A DNA stretch of 64,000 nt, taken from Rhizophagus irregularis (taxonomy: Eukaryota > Glomeromycota > Glomeromycetes > Glomerales > Glomeraceae). Location: NCBI RefSeq assembly GCF_026210795.1, contig NC_089445.1, positions 2,852,001-2,916,000 on the forward strand, written 5' to 3'. Within the stretch, counting starts at the first letter, position 1. Each line of letters starts with the position of its first letter. The translations under genes and the position numbers were made by a program. Positions 30,931 through 44,870 of this stretch are shown here, in pieces. The notes beneath the pieces are model-generated. The model was given only the letters and a program-made list of their open reading frames with translations. It was not told where the DNA came from and did not search any database.

Positions 30931-32118
30931 TTAACCCCTATGAAATTCAGGCCTTGTAATCAGTACTTCTTTACCTAGTATTTCTTGCCAGGGAACCATA
31001 TTATCCTGTTCTCTAATTTCTAACTTTTGGAAATTTGTGGTAATATTGTCGACCATAGTATTCTTACCAGCACTGATCGACTGTTCTGCCACATTACTAT
31101 CTTCGCATGCAAAAGCAGCTTCTTTTTTCTTTCTTAATTCAAGAAAATATTTACTGTTGAAGGAATGGTTAATAAAAATATCCTCTTTTAACATGTTGTA
31201 TTCTGATTTACTTGTAACTTGGTCTACCAGAAACTCCAATTCCTTGTCTGATATATAGTGTTTCTTGAGAATATCACATCTTCGTTTCAATCGATGTTTG
31301 GAAACTACTGACTTTGACTCAAATCCATTATTAGTCAATTTCCATTTATTCTTGTTATTTTTGAGACTATTTTTAAACCTCTTTTTATACTTCTCTTATT
31401 TTTTCATCGTTTTAAATTGTTTGTTAATACCCAAATTCGAGTATGTAACTAAATAGTTACCTGTGCCACTATCCATTGAAACCTTTTTTGTATAAGTAAC
31501 GTCTATGCGTTTACTTATAATTTGTTTACTTTGGCAATAATTTTTAAACGTATTTTGTGTGGAAGGCGTAGGTGTTACTATCACCTTTGAACGACAATTT
31601 TGACATACTTTTCTATTGTTTAACATTACATAAGCACAAACATTACTACAAAATGAACATGAAATATAGAATCCTAAATACCATGTTCGTTTCCCATAAC
31701 TAAATTTAATATAAGTTGTAGTCTGTCTATTCTTTTCTTGTTTCTTTAATTTATTTTCTATCGCTACAAGTTTATCCAATAATAATTGAAGTATTCTACA
31801 AAAATACTTATTTCTAGCATTTAAATCAATAGACAACCCACAAAATACACTTGTTAAGTATTTTGAAATCCTGTATTTAGTATTCATAATAGCCCTATCT
31901 GAACTAGTCTTAAACGGCTTATCATATTTCTTTACTATATGTTTATTATTAGTGATAATCATTAATGTATCTTTTTCTTTCTGTAACGAATCCATATGCA
32001 AAGGATGTAGGACTTTTCTTTTCGGGTGGAGTAGATCATATCTATCTGCACTTGTGTACTGTTTCACTTTTTCTGGACGGAAAAAAGTATAGCCGACAAA
32101 AATTTCTTTATTTGGCAT
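30931..32118 (-). pseudogene. Hypothetical protein with CxxC pairs and one in-frame stop
   Basis: ATG at 32116-32118 opens a 240-codon frame to TAA at 31396-31398. The very next codons continue in the same frame for 155 more codons to 30931. The first part has a zinc-ribbon-like pattern, CSFCSNVC and KVCQNC, after a helical region. The second part is helical and charged. Together they would form a protein of about 395 aa interrupted by one stop, which suggests a recent nonsense mutation, or readthrough. No family is recognised. Confidence 0.5.
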
Positions 32119-32738
32119 TCTGTATCTGATTGGTGCACTGTATTTACGCCTTCTTGTAAAGAAAACTTTGCAAGAAAACTACAAATTTTTTGCGGCAAAG
32201 GACTAGTAAGCCCTTATAAACCTTTACGAACTGAAAAGAATGATAATAAAAAGTATGTTGTTTAAAATAAGGAACACTTTTGTCTTAATACAGTGCTAAT
32301 TTTCTAGTAAATTAACGAGAAAAAATCGTATTATTTCTTATGTGAAAAATGGATGAACAGTACAGGGAAGAGTTTTTTCATAAATAAATTTAGATATTTT
32401 ATATAATATATATATTAATAATATACAATAAAATCATTGCTTTATGCATTTTTAATATCAATATACATGTTTTTATACATTGTATACACGTTTTTAAACT
32501 ATCGTTATTTTACTGTATGTTGTTTTACATTTAAATTGATATTGTTTTACGCATTTTTCAACATTTTTAGGTGGCGTTGATTGACAAAGGGTTCATTTCC
32601 CTATGTTTTTTGGCGTTGAGCAACACATGGCATTTTTCAACACTTTATACGCCTGTTTAAAACTTGCTGATGTTATATGCAAAATCTTGTCAAAGTAGTA
32701 TTAATCAATAAATTATTGGCCTGCTCTATTTTACCCGA
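32119..32738. other. AT-rich spacer
   Basis: No gene is seen. A short phrase around ggcgttga occurs twice (about 32573 and 32611). Confidence 0.5.
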
Positions 32739-33957
32739 TGAGATCCCCTATTCCCTCTGTCATCAATTTACAGAGTTGTCACATCGAACGGGCATTCTCA
32801 TGGTCGAATGAACGAATAATCGAATGAACGATCAAATAAACGAACAAGCAAATAATCAACAGCATAATTAACAACAACATAATCAACGAACAACATGCAA
32901 CAACATATAACAACATTCTTGGTTCATAACATAAATAGCGTTAGTAATATAAAACATTAAGCGATATAAAATAAAAATTAACTTCTCTAAATTTTCCCCA
33001 AATTATATCCACTTTTTACCTTTAATTTCAAACTTCGATAGCTCTCGCTACGAATTATTACTTTTCAAAAGTGCATATTTAATTCATCTTAAAATTTTCA
33101 TTTTATTCAATTAAAATTAATTAAGCAAACATTAATTAAAGTTTAGGGCGGACCTATTACCTTTAATTAATATTAAACTTCACTAACAAATAATTAAATG
33201 AAACTTATATTTTTATTGAGTTCTGTGGATGAGAACTATGGAATTACTTTGAATTCCACTCTCTATTTATACAAATTTTATGCTACTTTCTATTCTATTT
33301 ATATACTATCTTTTATGTTCTTTTTACATATTATCTTTGAACTATCTTTCTAATATGCTATCTATATTTTAAATACGCTATCTTTTAATATGCTATCTTT
33401 TTATATATGTTCTTTTTAATATTCCATCTTTATACTATCTTTTTATATTATCTTTTATATTATTTTATATTCTTTAATCTTTCTGACATTATTTTATATG
33501 TTCTTTTAATTCGCTTTATGTGTTTTGCTTATAATCTATCTTTTGTGCCTTATAATTATTCTTTCTAATTGTTCTTATTGTTAAAGATTGCTAAGCTGCA
33601 ATTGATCGACTCTAATTATTCTATTGGTTCTTTATCAATCATTCGATAAATATTACATCATGTAGATCATTACTCTTCCTAAATGTTTATCCTTTTCGGC
33701 TAATTATTTATCCATCTACGTCAATTCATAATTAATTTGTTCGTTCTTAATATTTGGCAATTACATTTGGTGGTTGAATTTTATCATCTTTTCATGCTTG
33801 ATATTCGACCGTTTACACTGAAAAATCAATATCCAGGTGATTTTTTTGAAACTGCACCTCTTTTGTTTGCATTATTTTATCCACTTTGTCTGAGAAATCT
33901 GTAGTTCCTGTTTGCATCCTCGGCTAGTATCCATACTGTATATATATAAACTATTAA

Positions 33958-34173
33958 TTAATTGCCATTTCTTTTTTTAATCATACTATGTATGTTCTTT
34001 TTGAAAATGCTAAAAAGCCTCAATAAAAATATGGTTCTTACCATGTTATGATGATTTGAAATTGGATGACGATTTTCATGTCTTAAAAGTGCCTCAATAA
34101 TAGGATCTTCAGAGTTGATCAATAGCAGAAAGCGAATTGCACTTTTGGGTTGATAAACGTTTTCACATTTCAT
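33958..34173 (-). CDS. Small open frame inside the Uma2 element, unknown
   Basis: A 71-codon frame with ATG at 34171-34173 (MKCENVYQPKSAIRFLL, ending SMIKKRNGN). It is followed upstream by AT-rich DNA with weak splice-like sites. It shows no motif and may be chance or a fragment of an exon. Confidence 0.2.
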   Translation of the reverse strand: MKCENVYQPKSAIRFLLLINSEDPIIEALLRHENRHPISNHHNMVRTIFLLRLFSIFKKNIHSMIKKRNGN

Positions 34174-34799
34174 TTGTTATTGATGGGAGAAGTTGTTTAA
34201 GTAGACTCAAATACTTCTCGTAAAAAAAGAGATTTCTGCATATAAGTCAATGATCTCTTCAATATCTGCCATTTAATAACAAATTTACTACATTTAATCT
34301 GTGTAATATTCTTGTTTTTAAGCAATGTATAAAATTTGCAACATTTCCATTATGGTTTATACTGTAAGTTTATTTTTAAGCTGGAGACTGATTATATGAA
34401 TTAATTAGTGTCAATCAAAAAAAATTAATCACATCCTCGCTGTATATATAAAGCCTGATTAGGCAAAATTTTATTTGTAATTTTTCATTAATATTATTTT
34501 GATTTCCAATAGGTACAAAATAATAAATGTTAACAATTCAAAAATATGCCTTAGAAGATTTTAATCACACTACATATTTTCATTTTGAATTACACATTTT
34601 ACAATTAATGCAAAGAAAAAAGCTATTTATTAATGACTTCAAAAAAAAATACAGTAAAAGAAAAGCTTTATTCATTTCTGCCTATTGGATGAAACCCTAA
34701 AGAACAGAAACCTCATTTAATCGTTGGTTAACTCTAAGTATTTAAACATTAAATATTAATAATTACCTAATCCTATCATATTATATCTTTTATTAAAAA

Positions 34800-35679
34800 A
34801 TATTTTGTGTATTTATTACAAATTCACTAAGAACTTGTGATGTAATTTGGGTAGGATTTAAAAGTGTTTGCCAAGTGACTTGATTTGTATTCACATTAAA
34901 AGTATATATTCTTACTTCAGGTGGATTTGCAAATCAATCAATCAACCATCCCTCCTAATAAAATATTAATTAATAGAAATCTATAAGGAAATAGATTTCC
35001 TAGTTTGTCTACATACTTCAACACCACTATTAATCCACCGCAACATTTTATTATGTACATACTGAGGTGAATCACTCTGTGAACATAACTTTATAACAAA
35101 ATTTGGTGCAACTGGCAGGTATTCTTCATTCTGCTGAGCATTTGTTAAAGTATTCCATCTGCAATAATAAAGCAAAATTAAAAAAAATGATGCAAGTTAT
35201 CTCTATATTTGGAGACATTCAGAAACCTGGCAGTAAGAACAACAGCAAAAGTAGGGCCTAAAATATCACCATTCAGTAATGTAAAATAACCCTATAATAA
35301 AAAGATATAATTTTAGAAAACAGAAAAATTTTCAATATGATGTTTGTGTAATGTACCTGTGAAGAAATAGAGCTTCCAATTAAGTTAGAATTAACATTGC
35401 ACCAGTTTCCAGCTTGTGTTATTATTCTCCTTTCTCTTTGAGCTATTTTTTTATGTACGATTAAAGCTTAAACAAAAAACTGTTAAGTAATTATTTATCA
35501 AGTGATATACCAGTACTATTTTCTATTGGCATTATGTCAAGCTGACCATCAATAAAATTCATTTGAAAGAAATGAGGGTTTATATGTGCAGTTAACTCAA
35601 ATTGATCAAAATTACTTTTGGAAATGAAAAAACGTTGTAAACGGCCGAATATCAAGCATGAAAAGATGATAAAATTCAA
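34800..35679 (-). pseudogene. Uma2-family (PD-(D/E)XK nuclease fold) gene, five exons, degenerate
   Basis: Exons inferred from GT-AG sites that keep one frame: start to 35511 (MNFIDGQLDIMPIENS), 35466-35357 (HKKIAQRERRIITQAGNW), 35291-35227 (GYFTLLNGDILGPTFAVV), 35158 to a GTATGT donor near 35026 (LPVAPNFVIKLCSQSD, HNKMLRWINSGVE), and 34954 to about 34800 (EGWLID, stop, FANPPEVRIYTFNVN). The order and spacing match Uma2 proteins. Active Uma2 nucleases have PD in the GxxxPD strand and PDFVIEL; here these are GPT and APNFVIKL, so two acidic residues are replaced, and one in-frame TGA follows GWLID. The ATG is not certain. It is likely an inactive copy. Confidence 0.72.
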
Positions 35680-36877
35680 CCGCCAAATGTAATTATCAAA
35701 TATTAAGAACGAACAAATTAATCATGAATTGGCGTGGATGGATAAATAATTAGCCGAAGAGGATAAACATTTAAGAAGAGTAATGATCTACATGATGTAA
35801 TATTTATCAAATGATTGACAAAGAACCAATAGGATAAATAGAGTCGATCAATTGCGGCTTGGCGATCTTTAACAACAAGAATGATAAGAAAGAATAATTA
35901 TAAGCCACAAAAGATAGATTATAAGCAAAACACATAAAGTGGATTAAAAGAACATATAAAATGATGTCGGAAAGATTAAAGAACACAAAATAATATAAAA
36001 GATAATATGAAAAGATAGTAAAAAGATGGAATATAAAAGATAACATATTAAAAGAACATATATAAAAAGATAACACAGCCACAAAAGATGAATTATATCT
36101 TTACGACATAATATTTGAAAGATTATTTTAAAGAAAAGATAGCACAGCCATAAAAGATGGGTTATAAATTATTTCTTTACGATGTAATATTTGAATAATA
36201 GAAAAGATAACATATAAAATAATATATAAGATAGCATATTAAAAGATAGCGTATTTAAAATATAGATAGTATATTAGAAAGATAGTTCAAAGATAATATG
36301 TAAAGAATGTAAAAGATAGTATATAGATAGAATAGAAAGTAGCATAAAAATTGTATATATAGAGAACGGAATTCAAAGTAATTCAATAGTTCTCATCCAC
36401 AGAACTCAATAAAAATATAAGTTTTATTTTTTAATTATTTGTTAGTAAAGTTTAATGTTAATTAAAGGTAATGGGTTCACCCTAAACTTTAATTAATGTT
36501 CGCTTAATTAATTTTAATTAAATAAATGAAAATTTTAAGATGAATTAAATATATACTTTTGGAAGGTAATAATTCGTAGCGAGAGCTATCGAAGTTTGAA
36601 ATTAAAGGTAAAAGTGGATATAATTTGGGAAAATTTAGAGAAGTAAATTTTATTTTATATCGTTCAACGTTTTATATTACTAACGCTATTCATGTTGTGA
36701 ACCAAGAATGTTGTTGTATATTGTTCGTTGATTTTGTTGTTTGTTAATTATGTTGTTGATTAATTGTTCGCTCGTTTAATTGTTCGTTCGTTCGTTTATT
36801 CGTTCGTTCGACCATGGGAATGCCCGTTCGATGTGGCAACTCTGTAAATTGATGACAGAGGGAATTGGGGGATCTCA

Positions 36878-39800
36878 ACGTAGAGACATTTTGAAAGTGC
36901 AATAATATATTATATAAAAAGAATAGAAGGTGAAAAGTGAAAACTAGATCAAAAGATAAATTAACTGCTTCAGATAATGATATACCTATATATATATATA
37001 TATATAAAAAGAAATTTAGACAAGCAAAAATTTTTTTCTGTTACAGTATATATATCATATATATAAATAATATTGCACTGTTAAACCATTACAACATACA
37101 ACACTTTTGTTGTAATTATGTTATTACTATATAGTATTATAATTACTACTTTTATTTTACAAAAAAGGAAATTTTTGAAAATCATTATCTGTAATATTAC
37201 AACACTTTGACTTCAAAAGTAGTAATAGGTAAATATGTTTGCAACTCTTACAATCCTTACTAGGTAGTAATTATAATTGCACCAACATGAAGACTTTTGA
37301 TTTGTTACAATACATATGATCCTGATACTGCACTAAATATAATCTTATGGTTCATACATGAATCCTGTATATAATAAATTGACAATTACTAGATTTGATG
37401 TGGATAAAACTAATTTAATATGCATAACAATAATCATGCTTTGCAATACTATATAAAAAAGTGCTGATCATGATGGGTGTTATCACCGTCATGATCACAT
37501 AGAGCATACCTATATTTTAAGTTTATCTAGTATTACTTCTAACCTATGAAGTAACATCATATTTAATATCATCCTTACTTAAATTTGAAATAGCATTAGC
37601 TGTAAATGATTAATTCATTATATATATCATCCATTTAATGTTATCATCACTAAGACAAAAAAAAGGTCATAAACTTTTCTCGCTTTTTCAGCTTTCTTTC
37701 AGAGTGTATTTTTGAAACTTCTTTTAGAAGCTAATTCCTAATATCATCTTAAACCTTCCTCATACTCTACATGTAACTTTTGAGAATTATATAATCAAAT
37801 GATACAAAAAAGAGACAAAGGAAATTTGAACATGAAAAAAATTCTAAAAAGTTATATTTTTAACGTCAATTATAATTGATTAATTAAAATATACATGCTA
37901 ACTTATCAAATAACAAAAATAAAAAGGTTGTTAATGACCAAAAGCAAAATGTGTCCTATAAAAAAAGTTGTCTAAACACTGTTCAGTTTTTTGTTCAGAA
38001 AATTGATCCCGTTCTGAACATTTACTTGACATATATTGGACAATTATCATGATATTGTACGTTTTTTATGTGGTCAAAAATTCTCAATCTCTGCATCTTG
38101 TACTAAATGGTAACAAATATTGTATAATAACGTGCGAGCGTTCAGAAAATCGACCCCATTCTGAATATTTATCAGACAAACATTTTTTATAGGGGTGGGA
38201 TTTAAAGCATATTTTAATTTAAATTCAGTAATAATATTATGCACAGTTTAATTATATATCAGTATAAACAGTGATTTTATGATGAGTTAAAGTGAATTAT
38301 TAATGTTAACTATAATGAAAATTTCTTTAGTATTTCTTTTTGAACAGCTCTTTTGCTCATTGAATTTTTTCCAGAAATGGTGAGGTCTTTCTAATCCACC
38401 TCTATTTTCACAAATATCAGATATATTCAGAGTTATATATACTATATCTTGAAACATTTGCGTATAAAGTAGGATTTTCAAATCCCAGGTGTCAATTATG
38501 CTAATGAAAAGTCTGCATACAGCTCATAGTATTGTCACCTGAACCTATTATATATATTTCTTCTGGGCTCGATAAAATAAATTTCATATCAGCCTGGGCT
38601 TAAAATACAAAGATTGTTTCAGTTAACGTATGTTTGGGGGAATTATATGGAATTGTTCACTTCAATAATTATTGATACATGAAGTATTGGAGATGCATTA
38701 TAAAATACAATTAGTAAAATTATTCCTTTTATAAATAGAAGCAGTATTGGGAATTCACAAAATTAATAATTTAATTTGATTTTCTAAAAAAAATATTAAA
38801 AAAGATAATTTCAGTTTAATTCTTTTTTAAAAAAATATTAAAATAGAAATTTAATCCTACTCTAATAAGTATACTATTCTGCTTGAATTTGATTTATTTT
38901 TTTGTGATATGAGGAGTTTTTGTTGCTTTTATGGTAAAATAATCTTTCATAGCCTTGTTATAATAATTAAGTTAAAATGTAACTATAGTTGGTGCAGAAA
39001 AAGCTAAATTATATTCTACCCTCAATATGCTTTCTGGAAGCTTATTAACCTTCAGGAAATTTTTTAAGTATAACTTGAGATTTATTACATCATATAAGTT
39101 TATGTAACCCATATTTTATTATTTATGTAAATGTAAATTTCATAATTTTACATTTTATAATAAACTAATGTAAATTATTATATAAACTTATGCTGTAAAT
39201 TTATGTAAATTATACCAAAAAAATTTTTATGATGGATGGAAATAAAACTACTTCTTACTTTTTACTAAACCCAATTTCTAAAAGTATACTTTGGAATTAA
39301 ATCTGGCTTTAAACTTTTGGCTAACTCTAGCTTTATACAACAATTCATAGAAATTTGAAATTTATGGTAACTTTTGCCATAAATAGATTTAGTCATTTTT
39401 TTTAAACTATAGTTGTATTTATTTTATAATGCAAAAAAAAACAATTTTCTGAAAAGCTTTGCATCTTTTATTTCTGATATATTTTATTGATTAGCAGTAT
39501 GAGTAAAGTAAAATATAATTTATTTGGAAATTATATTGCCTTGCCTAGTTAATATAAAGAACAAAAAGATCATCTTATTAATGAAGTATTTTTTTTGAAA
39601 TTAATATTAAAATAATATTGAAGTTAATTATATAAATAATTATAAAAATATTAAAAAATTATTGTGATATTATTTTGAATTATTATTATAAAGCTAGATA
39701 CAGTACAATTACAAAATAATAATAAAAGTATAATTAAAGCATTTTGATATATTAAAAGTATCTTAATTATATTTCAAAATTATTATAAAACATTAAAACT

Positions 39801-41217
39801 AATTCAAAAAAAAATAACGTTTTTAGCTAAGTTCTCTTAGAGTGTTCAGATATTTTAGAAGTCTTAAAAAATTTCAGGAGTTCTAGATATGAAAATTTAG
39901 CTAAATATTAAAAAGATTTTTCTTAATTAGTAAATATGTTATTTGTTTATTTTCTGAAATCTATAATTAAAGAAGTATATATTAAATATATGAAGTTATG
40001 AACATTTTTCTTTTACTAACTTTCAATTATTGAATAGTTGATTCTTTATTTTCTAGTTTAATTTTTCAATTATTGCTGTTATTATTAAAGACCTTATTTT
40101 TTTTTAGAAGGATTAGTCATAAATAACAGGCAGATTGATTTTATTGAAAAATTTTATTTATCTGTTAAAATAATCAAATAGGTTTATTTTTATTTCCATA
40201 ATAATATATCATCCTTAATACTTGAGTATCTTGTAAAAAAAAATAAACTAAAAATAGAAAATTGAATATTTATATCGTGCATTTGCTGGTTAAAATCAAA
40301 AGAATTTATTCTAATTTCAATTTAAGTTATATGGATAAGATTTTAGGATTTTACTATGTAAATTTTATTTATCAAATATTATGTAAATTTATCAAAAAAT
40401 TCCTTTATTTGTATCAGATTTAATTTATATTTTATGGAAAGATTTATAATCTTAAAAATTTTTTTTTTAGGATCTAACTTTTTATTTCAAATATATTAAA
40501 TATATTAAAGATTTCTCATTTGTTATTTAAATACAGTGAAAATTTTACAATATGAATTTATTAAGATTAATCAGATGATATAAATGAAGTTAATAATAAA
40601 ATGTTAAAATATAAATTTCATTTTATGTAAAATCTATGACATCATATTTCTAGTAAAATTTTAATAAATATCCATTAGATATTTTACTTCAATCTTTTTT
40701 TTTTTGAAACTTGATTTAAAAAAAGTTTGCTATTTTATAGAAATTATTTTCAGGATAATATTGTTTTGAGAATTTCTATATGGACTTAAGAACAAATAGC
40801 TAATTGTAAAATTAAATTAATTTATACCTATTACTGAAAGATAAGTCAACAACTATAAGAGAAATTAATGACAAACAAAAACAACAATTGACCACTTTCA
40901 TTGCAAAAGTGATGCTGCCTTTTTGTCACCATATTTAAATATTATAGCACCTATTAAGTAATAATTATGAAATGTTCTTTATTTACTTACAATAATCATC
41001 AACAACTTTCATGAGTATCATCATATGAAAATACTTTATAAATACATATTTTATAATATAAAACTATAATATTATATAATTGATAAAATGTTCTTATGTG
41101 TTACTATGTATCCATACAATTTCTGAAGTATTAACATATAATTGTAATAAAACTAATAATCATGCTATTGCAATATCAAAAATATCAAGCTAATACACTA
41201 TATATATATTTCATGAT
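36878..41217. other. Long AT-rich gene-free stretch
   Basis: No protein gene is supported over 4.3 kb. It contains one MITE (37955-38193) and an imperfect palindrome at 37467-37497 (gatcatgatgggtg against caccgtcatgatc). The rest is low-complexity A/T sequence with simple TA runs. Confidence 0.5.
37955..38193. mobile_element. MITE, about 239 bp
   Basis: The left end cctataaaaaaagttgtcta and the right end agacaaacattttttatagg are inverted relatives. Just inside, ttcagaaaattgatcccgtt and ttcagaaaatcgaccccatt occur as direct repeats. It has no coding capacity, and the target duplication is not clear. Confidence 0.55.
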
Positions 41218-43173
41218 CTAATAATCTGTAATTTAGATATTAATAAATTATTAAATTAAAGTGTATATGTTAAAAAACATTTCTTACCGTTATTGTTAAG
41301 TACATTGTAATTTGTATTATTATTCTCAATATCAAATCCAGTCAAATAATCTAAAAATAAAAATTTTTCATGAAAATGACAGGGATATAGTTATACTGTA
41401 TAAAAAGAAATAGCACTTACCATTATTTCCGTCTTCAAATAATTTGATCCTTTTAATACTTTTATCTAAAGTAAATATGAAAGTATGATTTAGAAAAAGT
41501 TATTTAATCAATTATGAAAAAATAAAATCTTTATCATCATACCATTTTCATGATTATTTTCAATCAAATCACAGTTACTATATATTCTTTTATCTTTTTT
41601 ATTAAAAAAAAACATGTGTGAGTTAGAATTATTTTAACATATTAAATTATTATAATAAATAAATATTATTAAAATAAATTACCATTAATAGAAGGGTAAT
41701 GTCCTAATTTACATATAATAAATAAAAAAAGTTAATATTTGTTTAATTTAACTTTATTTTTTTAATAAAAATAATTTTAACTTACTAAATTCTAAAATCA
41801 TTCTTTGATTACTTAATGTAGATTTTACTAATCCTATCAATTCACTTAGTAATCTACTTTTATAGATAGCACCTGGATTATATGTTGTTACAGGTCCAAT
41901 ATTTGGTGAATAAATAATTTTAGTTGGATTAAAACAACTTATTTTAGATTCATTGAATATAATATTTTCAACAATTTTAAATATATCACTAGCTGTTGGT
42001 CTTTTATTTGGATCAGAATGCCAACAATTTTGCATTAATTCAATATAACCTTCAGGTGCATTTGTGACAATTGGAGGACGAAAACCATTACATATTTCAA
42101 TAATAAGATTTATATCATGATTTTGATCCCAAAAAGGTTTTCTACCATTCATTAATTCCCACATAATCATACCGAGACTATATATATCAGATGCTTTAAT
42201 ATATTTTTGACCTTGAAAAACCTCTGGAGCAACATAAGGAATGACACCATAAATCTCACTATTATCAATCGCAGATTGGTTTATTCCTAAATCACTTATT
42301 ATAGCAAGATAATCTATAAAAATATTTCCACTATGATAATCTTTATGAATAATATTCGCATAATGTATATTTTTTAAGCCACTTATAATTTGAAGTAATT
42401 TAATTAATTTATCATGCCAACTAATATTAAAAAAATCATTAGTTATATAATTTGAAAGATTTCCTGATTTATAATATTTTGTAATTATCATATAATTTTG
42501 GGTGATGGGATTTTGAGTCATACCAAAATATTTGGTAGTATAATTATGATTATCAAAATCATTATAATCACCATGATTTCTATGTTGTAAAATAAGATTA
42601 TAAAATACTTTGAGCTAAAAAAAAAATGAAAAAGTTAAAAATATATAAATAATTTTATATGTACGTACAAATATCAAAAAATGGTATTGATCATACCTCA
42701 CTTAATTGTTTAGAATCAATATTTTTAGAATCATTAAGTTCTTTAAGAACAACAATCATTTCACCATCACGCCTATAATTTTGTTGTTTATCATTCCATC
42801 TTGATATTGGACCATCCATCCAAGTGGCTTTATAAATTTTACTAAAACCTCCTTCAGAAATAAGTTTAATATTTATGAATCTATCAAATTGAACAAATTC
42901 CATTTTTCCAGCTTTTTTATAACGATTAGTCAATGTATATCTTATAAAATCATCAATAACTTTATTTCCACTTAGTGTAACAGATTTTGCTTTAAAACAT
43001 AAATGACAGATTTGATGAATTTCATTAAAATTCTTTCTTTTTCGATTACATTCTCTACATTTCTTCAACCTTGATTTTGTTGACGTCTTTTGAGGTTGAT
43101 TATTATTAATTAAAGATGTATTATCATCAGTTATTAAAAAATTAATTTTTAATTTATAATTTGTTTGTTCCAT
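41218..43173 (-). CDS. Protein kinase-like protein with Cys-pair N-terminus, seven exons
   Basis: Exons (minus strand): 43173-42697, 42614-41786, 41703-41683, 41593-41543, 41465-41421, 41350-41288 and 41225-41218, all on GT-AG sites and in one frame, ending Asn-Asp-Tyr-stop. The N-terminus has CRECNRKRK and CHLC (putative zinc site). The kinase fold shows SEGGFSKIYKATW (Gly loop), VVLKEL (Lys), IIHKDYHSGNIFI (catalytic loop; Lys replaces Arg of HRD), ISDLGI (DLG for DFG) and PYVAPEV. Tyrosine-kinase-like proteins of this style are greatly expanded in Rhizophagus. The 21-63 bp 3' exons give an acidic, Asn-rich tail (KRIKLFEDGNN). A broken paralogue lies 1.8 kb upstream. The substrate is unknown. 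Confidence 0.82.
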
Positions 43174-44870
43174 AATTTGAATATAATTTGATAATTTATA
43201 TACGTACAGTATTTTGATATATAAATATTTTTTAAAAAAATTGTTTAATCCGCAGAATATTAAAAAATCTTTTTTTTTAAAAAAAAAAAATCGATACCGT
43301 AAAGAAATCGTTTAAGTTTTGCTGGAATACGTAAAACAATGGGATTTTATATATGATTATACTTTACGTTACGTAATCAGAAAAATGCAAAAGGAAAAAA
43401 AATTCCGTTTCAGAATATTCCTTTCAATGACATTAAAAAAAATTTTTTTTTTTTGATTATTCGTGAAACGATGTACAGTACCTGCTTTACCTGCTTTTGA
43501 GTCGATCATTTTAAGTTTGATGACGTTACTCATACCAAAGAAGTTATTATTGTTTATAAAAGTTCATTTTAACCATATTCATCATCAACAAAAGCGCCAA
43601 ATGATCATGATTACTTTATTTAAACCCATAAACATCAAAGAATGGCAGTTTGTGAACCGGACACTGATAAGGCTTTACATGTGAAAGGAAACAATGAATT
43701 TTCAAACATCCAAATTAGGCATTCTTTTGTTTTTTTCGATGATGCGCCAATATAATATATGAATGTGTAAAAAAAAAAGAAATGAAAAATAATGAAAAGT
43801 GGCAATAATGAAAAAATTCCAAACCTTTTTATTATTGAAAAAGAAAGCAACCCTTGAGATTTTAAATAATATTTGGTATGCTTCTCGGTAAAATTGTGGT
43901 CACGTGACATAACTGTTATTGTCTACCTAATATTAAAAACAAAATCCCACAAGAAAATCGGCAACCGATAACTTCTAAATAAACAAATGTATAGTGATAA
44001 GTATGTATGTATGGTAAAAGAAGAAAAAAAGGGTTTTAAACGATATTAATATGATTATAAGATGATAGTCTATGCAAAACGTAACTTCTAATACCAAATA
44101 GCTTATCACCTTATCACGGATTTTTTTTAATCATCAAACTCCGAAATCAAATTTTGATAGACAAAAATAACTTATGTGGCGTGATCTAGACTTACAGTAT
44201 ATTCATGTGATTCTTCATTTTGAGTAGCTGTATCGAACTCTATCAAGTATCGATTAACATCTCTTTAAGATAACGATCGATATTTGTTTTTGTGCTGTGT
44301 CAATGTGTCATGGGATAACATTTTGCATAAATTACTATTTCCGCAGTAAAGAATATTCGAATATTCTTGTACTTTGTTAATTTGTCATTTGTGTTAATAT
44401 AAATATAGAAACTATTAAAAGATCAAAATTATTTATATTGTATCTGAGGTATCACCTGTTTAATTAATTACTTTTATTATATTAATAAAAAAAAAAATAA
44501 TAAAAACCAGTTTGGGAATTCCAAGAAAAATTAATTTTTTGGAACCATAAAAATTTTTGGTTGCTAGAACTTATTCTGTACAACCATTTGCATTATTCCA
44601 CATGATTTATTTTGAATTAAGAAGGAGGTACAAAATTATAATTTATGGTTGCCCGTTATAATTGAAATGTTGTTATATTAATATGTTTATTTTGTATTTC
44701 AATAAATTCAATATTTATCTGCTAGTTCATCTGTCCGTTGAATGAAGTCACGATAGTCTTAAATTTATAACTTGATATATAGAACGAACTTAATATACTT
44801 CAAAGTCTGTGTAACCATGACCTTCACGGGAAAAAAAAAGCATCATTGCCGAATAAATATAATCTATTTA
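43174..44870. other. Upstream region of the kinase gene, no gene seen
   Basis: AT-rich and without a supported gene. Short frames at 43463-43910 lack codon-like composition. Homopolymer runs of A and T (43262-43293, 43434-43454) are prominent. The kinase promoter presumably lies near 43200-43400. Confidence 0.45.

Larger units (their letters stand above)
32739..36877. mobile_element. Long-TIR element carrying an Uma2-domain gene
   Basis: The ends match in inverted orientation from tgagatcccc and continue through ttccctctgtcatcaattta, tcgaacgggcatt, tcgatagctctcgctacg and beyond. The inverted arms are about 1.08 kb (32739-33819) and 1.24 kb (35635-36877), diverged by many substitutions and small indels. 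The internal 1.8 kb holds a spliced Uma2-type gene and no recognised transposase. No clear target duplication was found, so the element is probably old. Confidence 0.72.

Noticed and set aside
35807-36082. 91-codon hydrophobic minus-strand frame
   Set aside because: It lies in the right arm of the Uma2 element, is made of TATCTTTT-type repeats and has no counterpart frame in the left arm.
32739-36877. Target-site duplication for the Uma2 element
   Set aside because: The flanks (acccga and acgtag) do not match, so no duplication is claimed.
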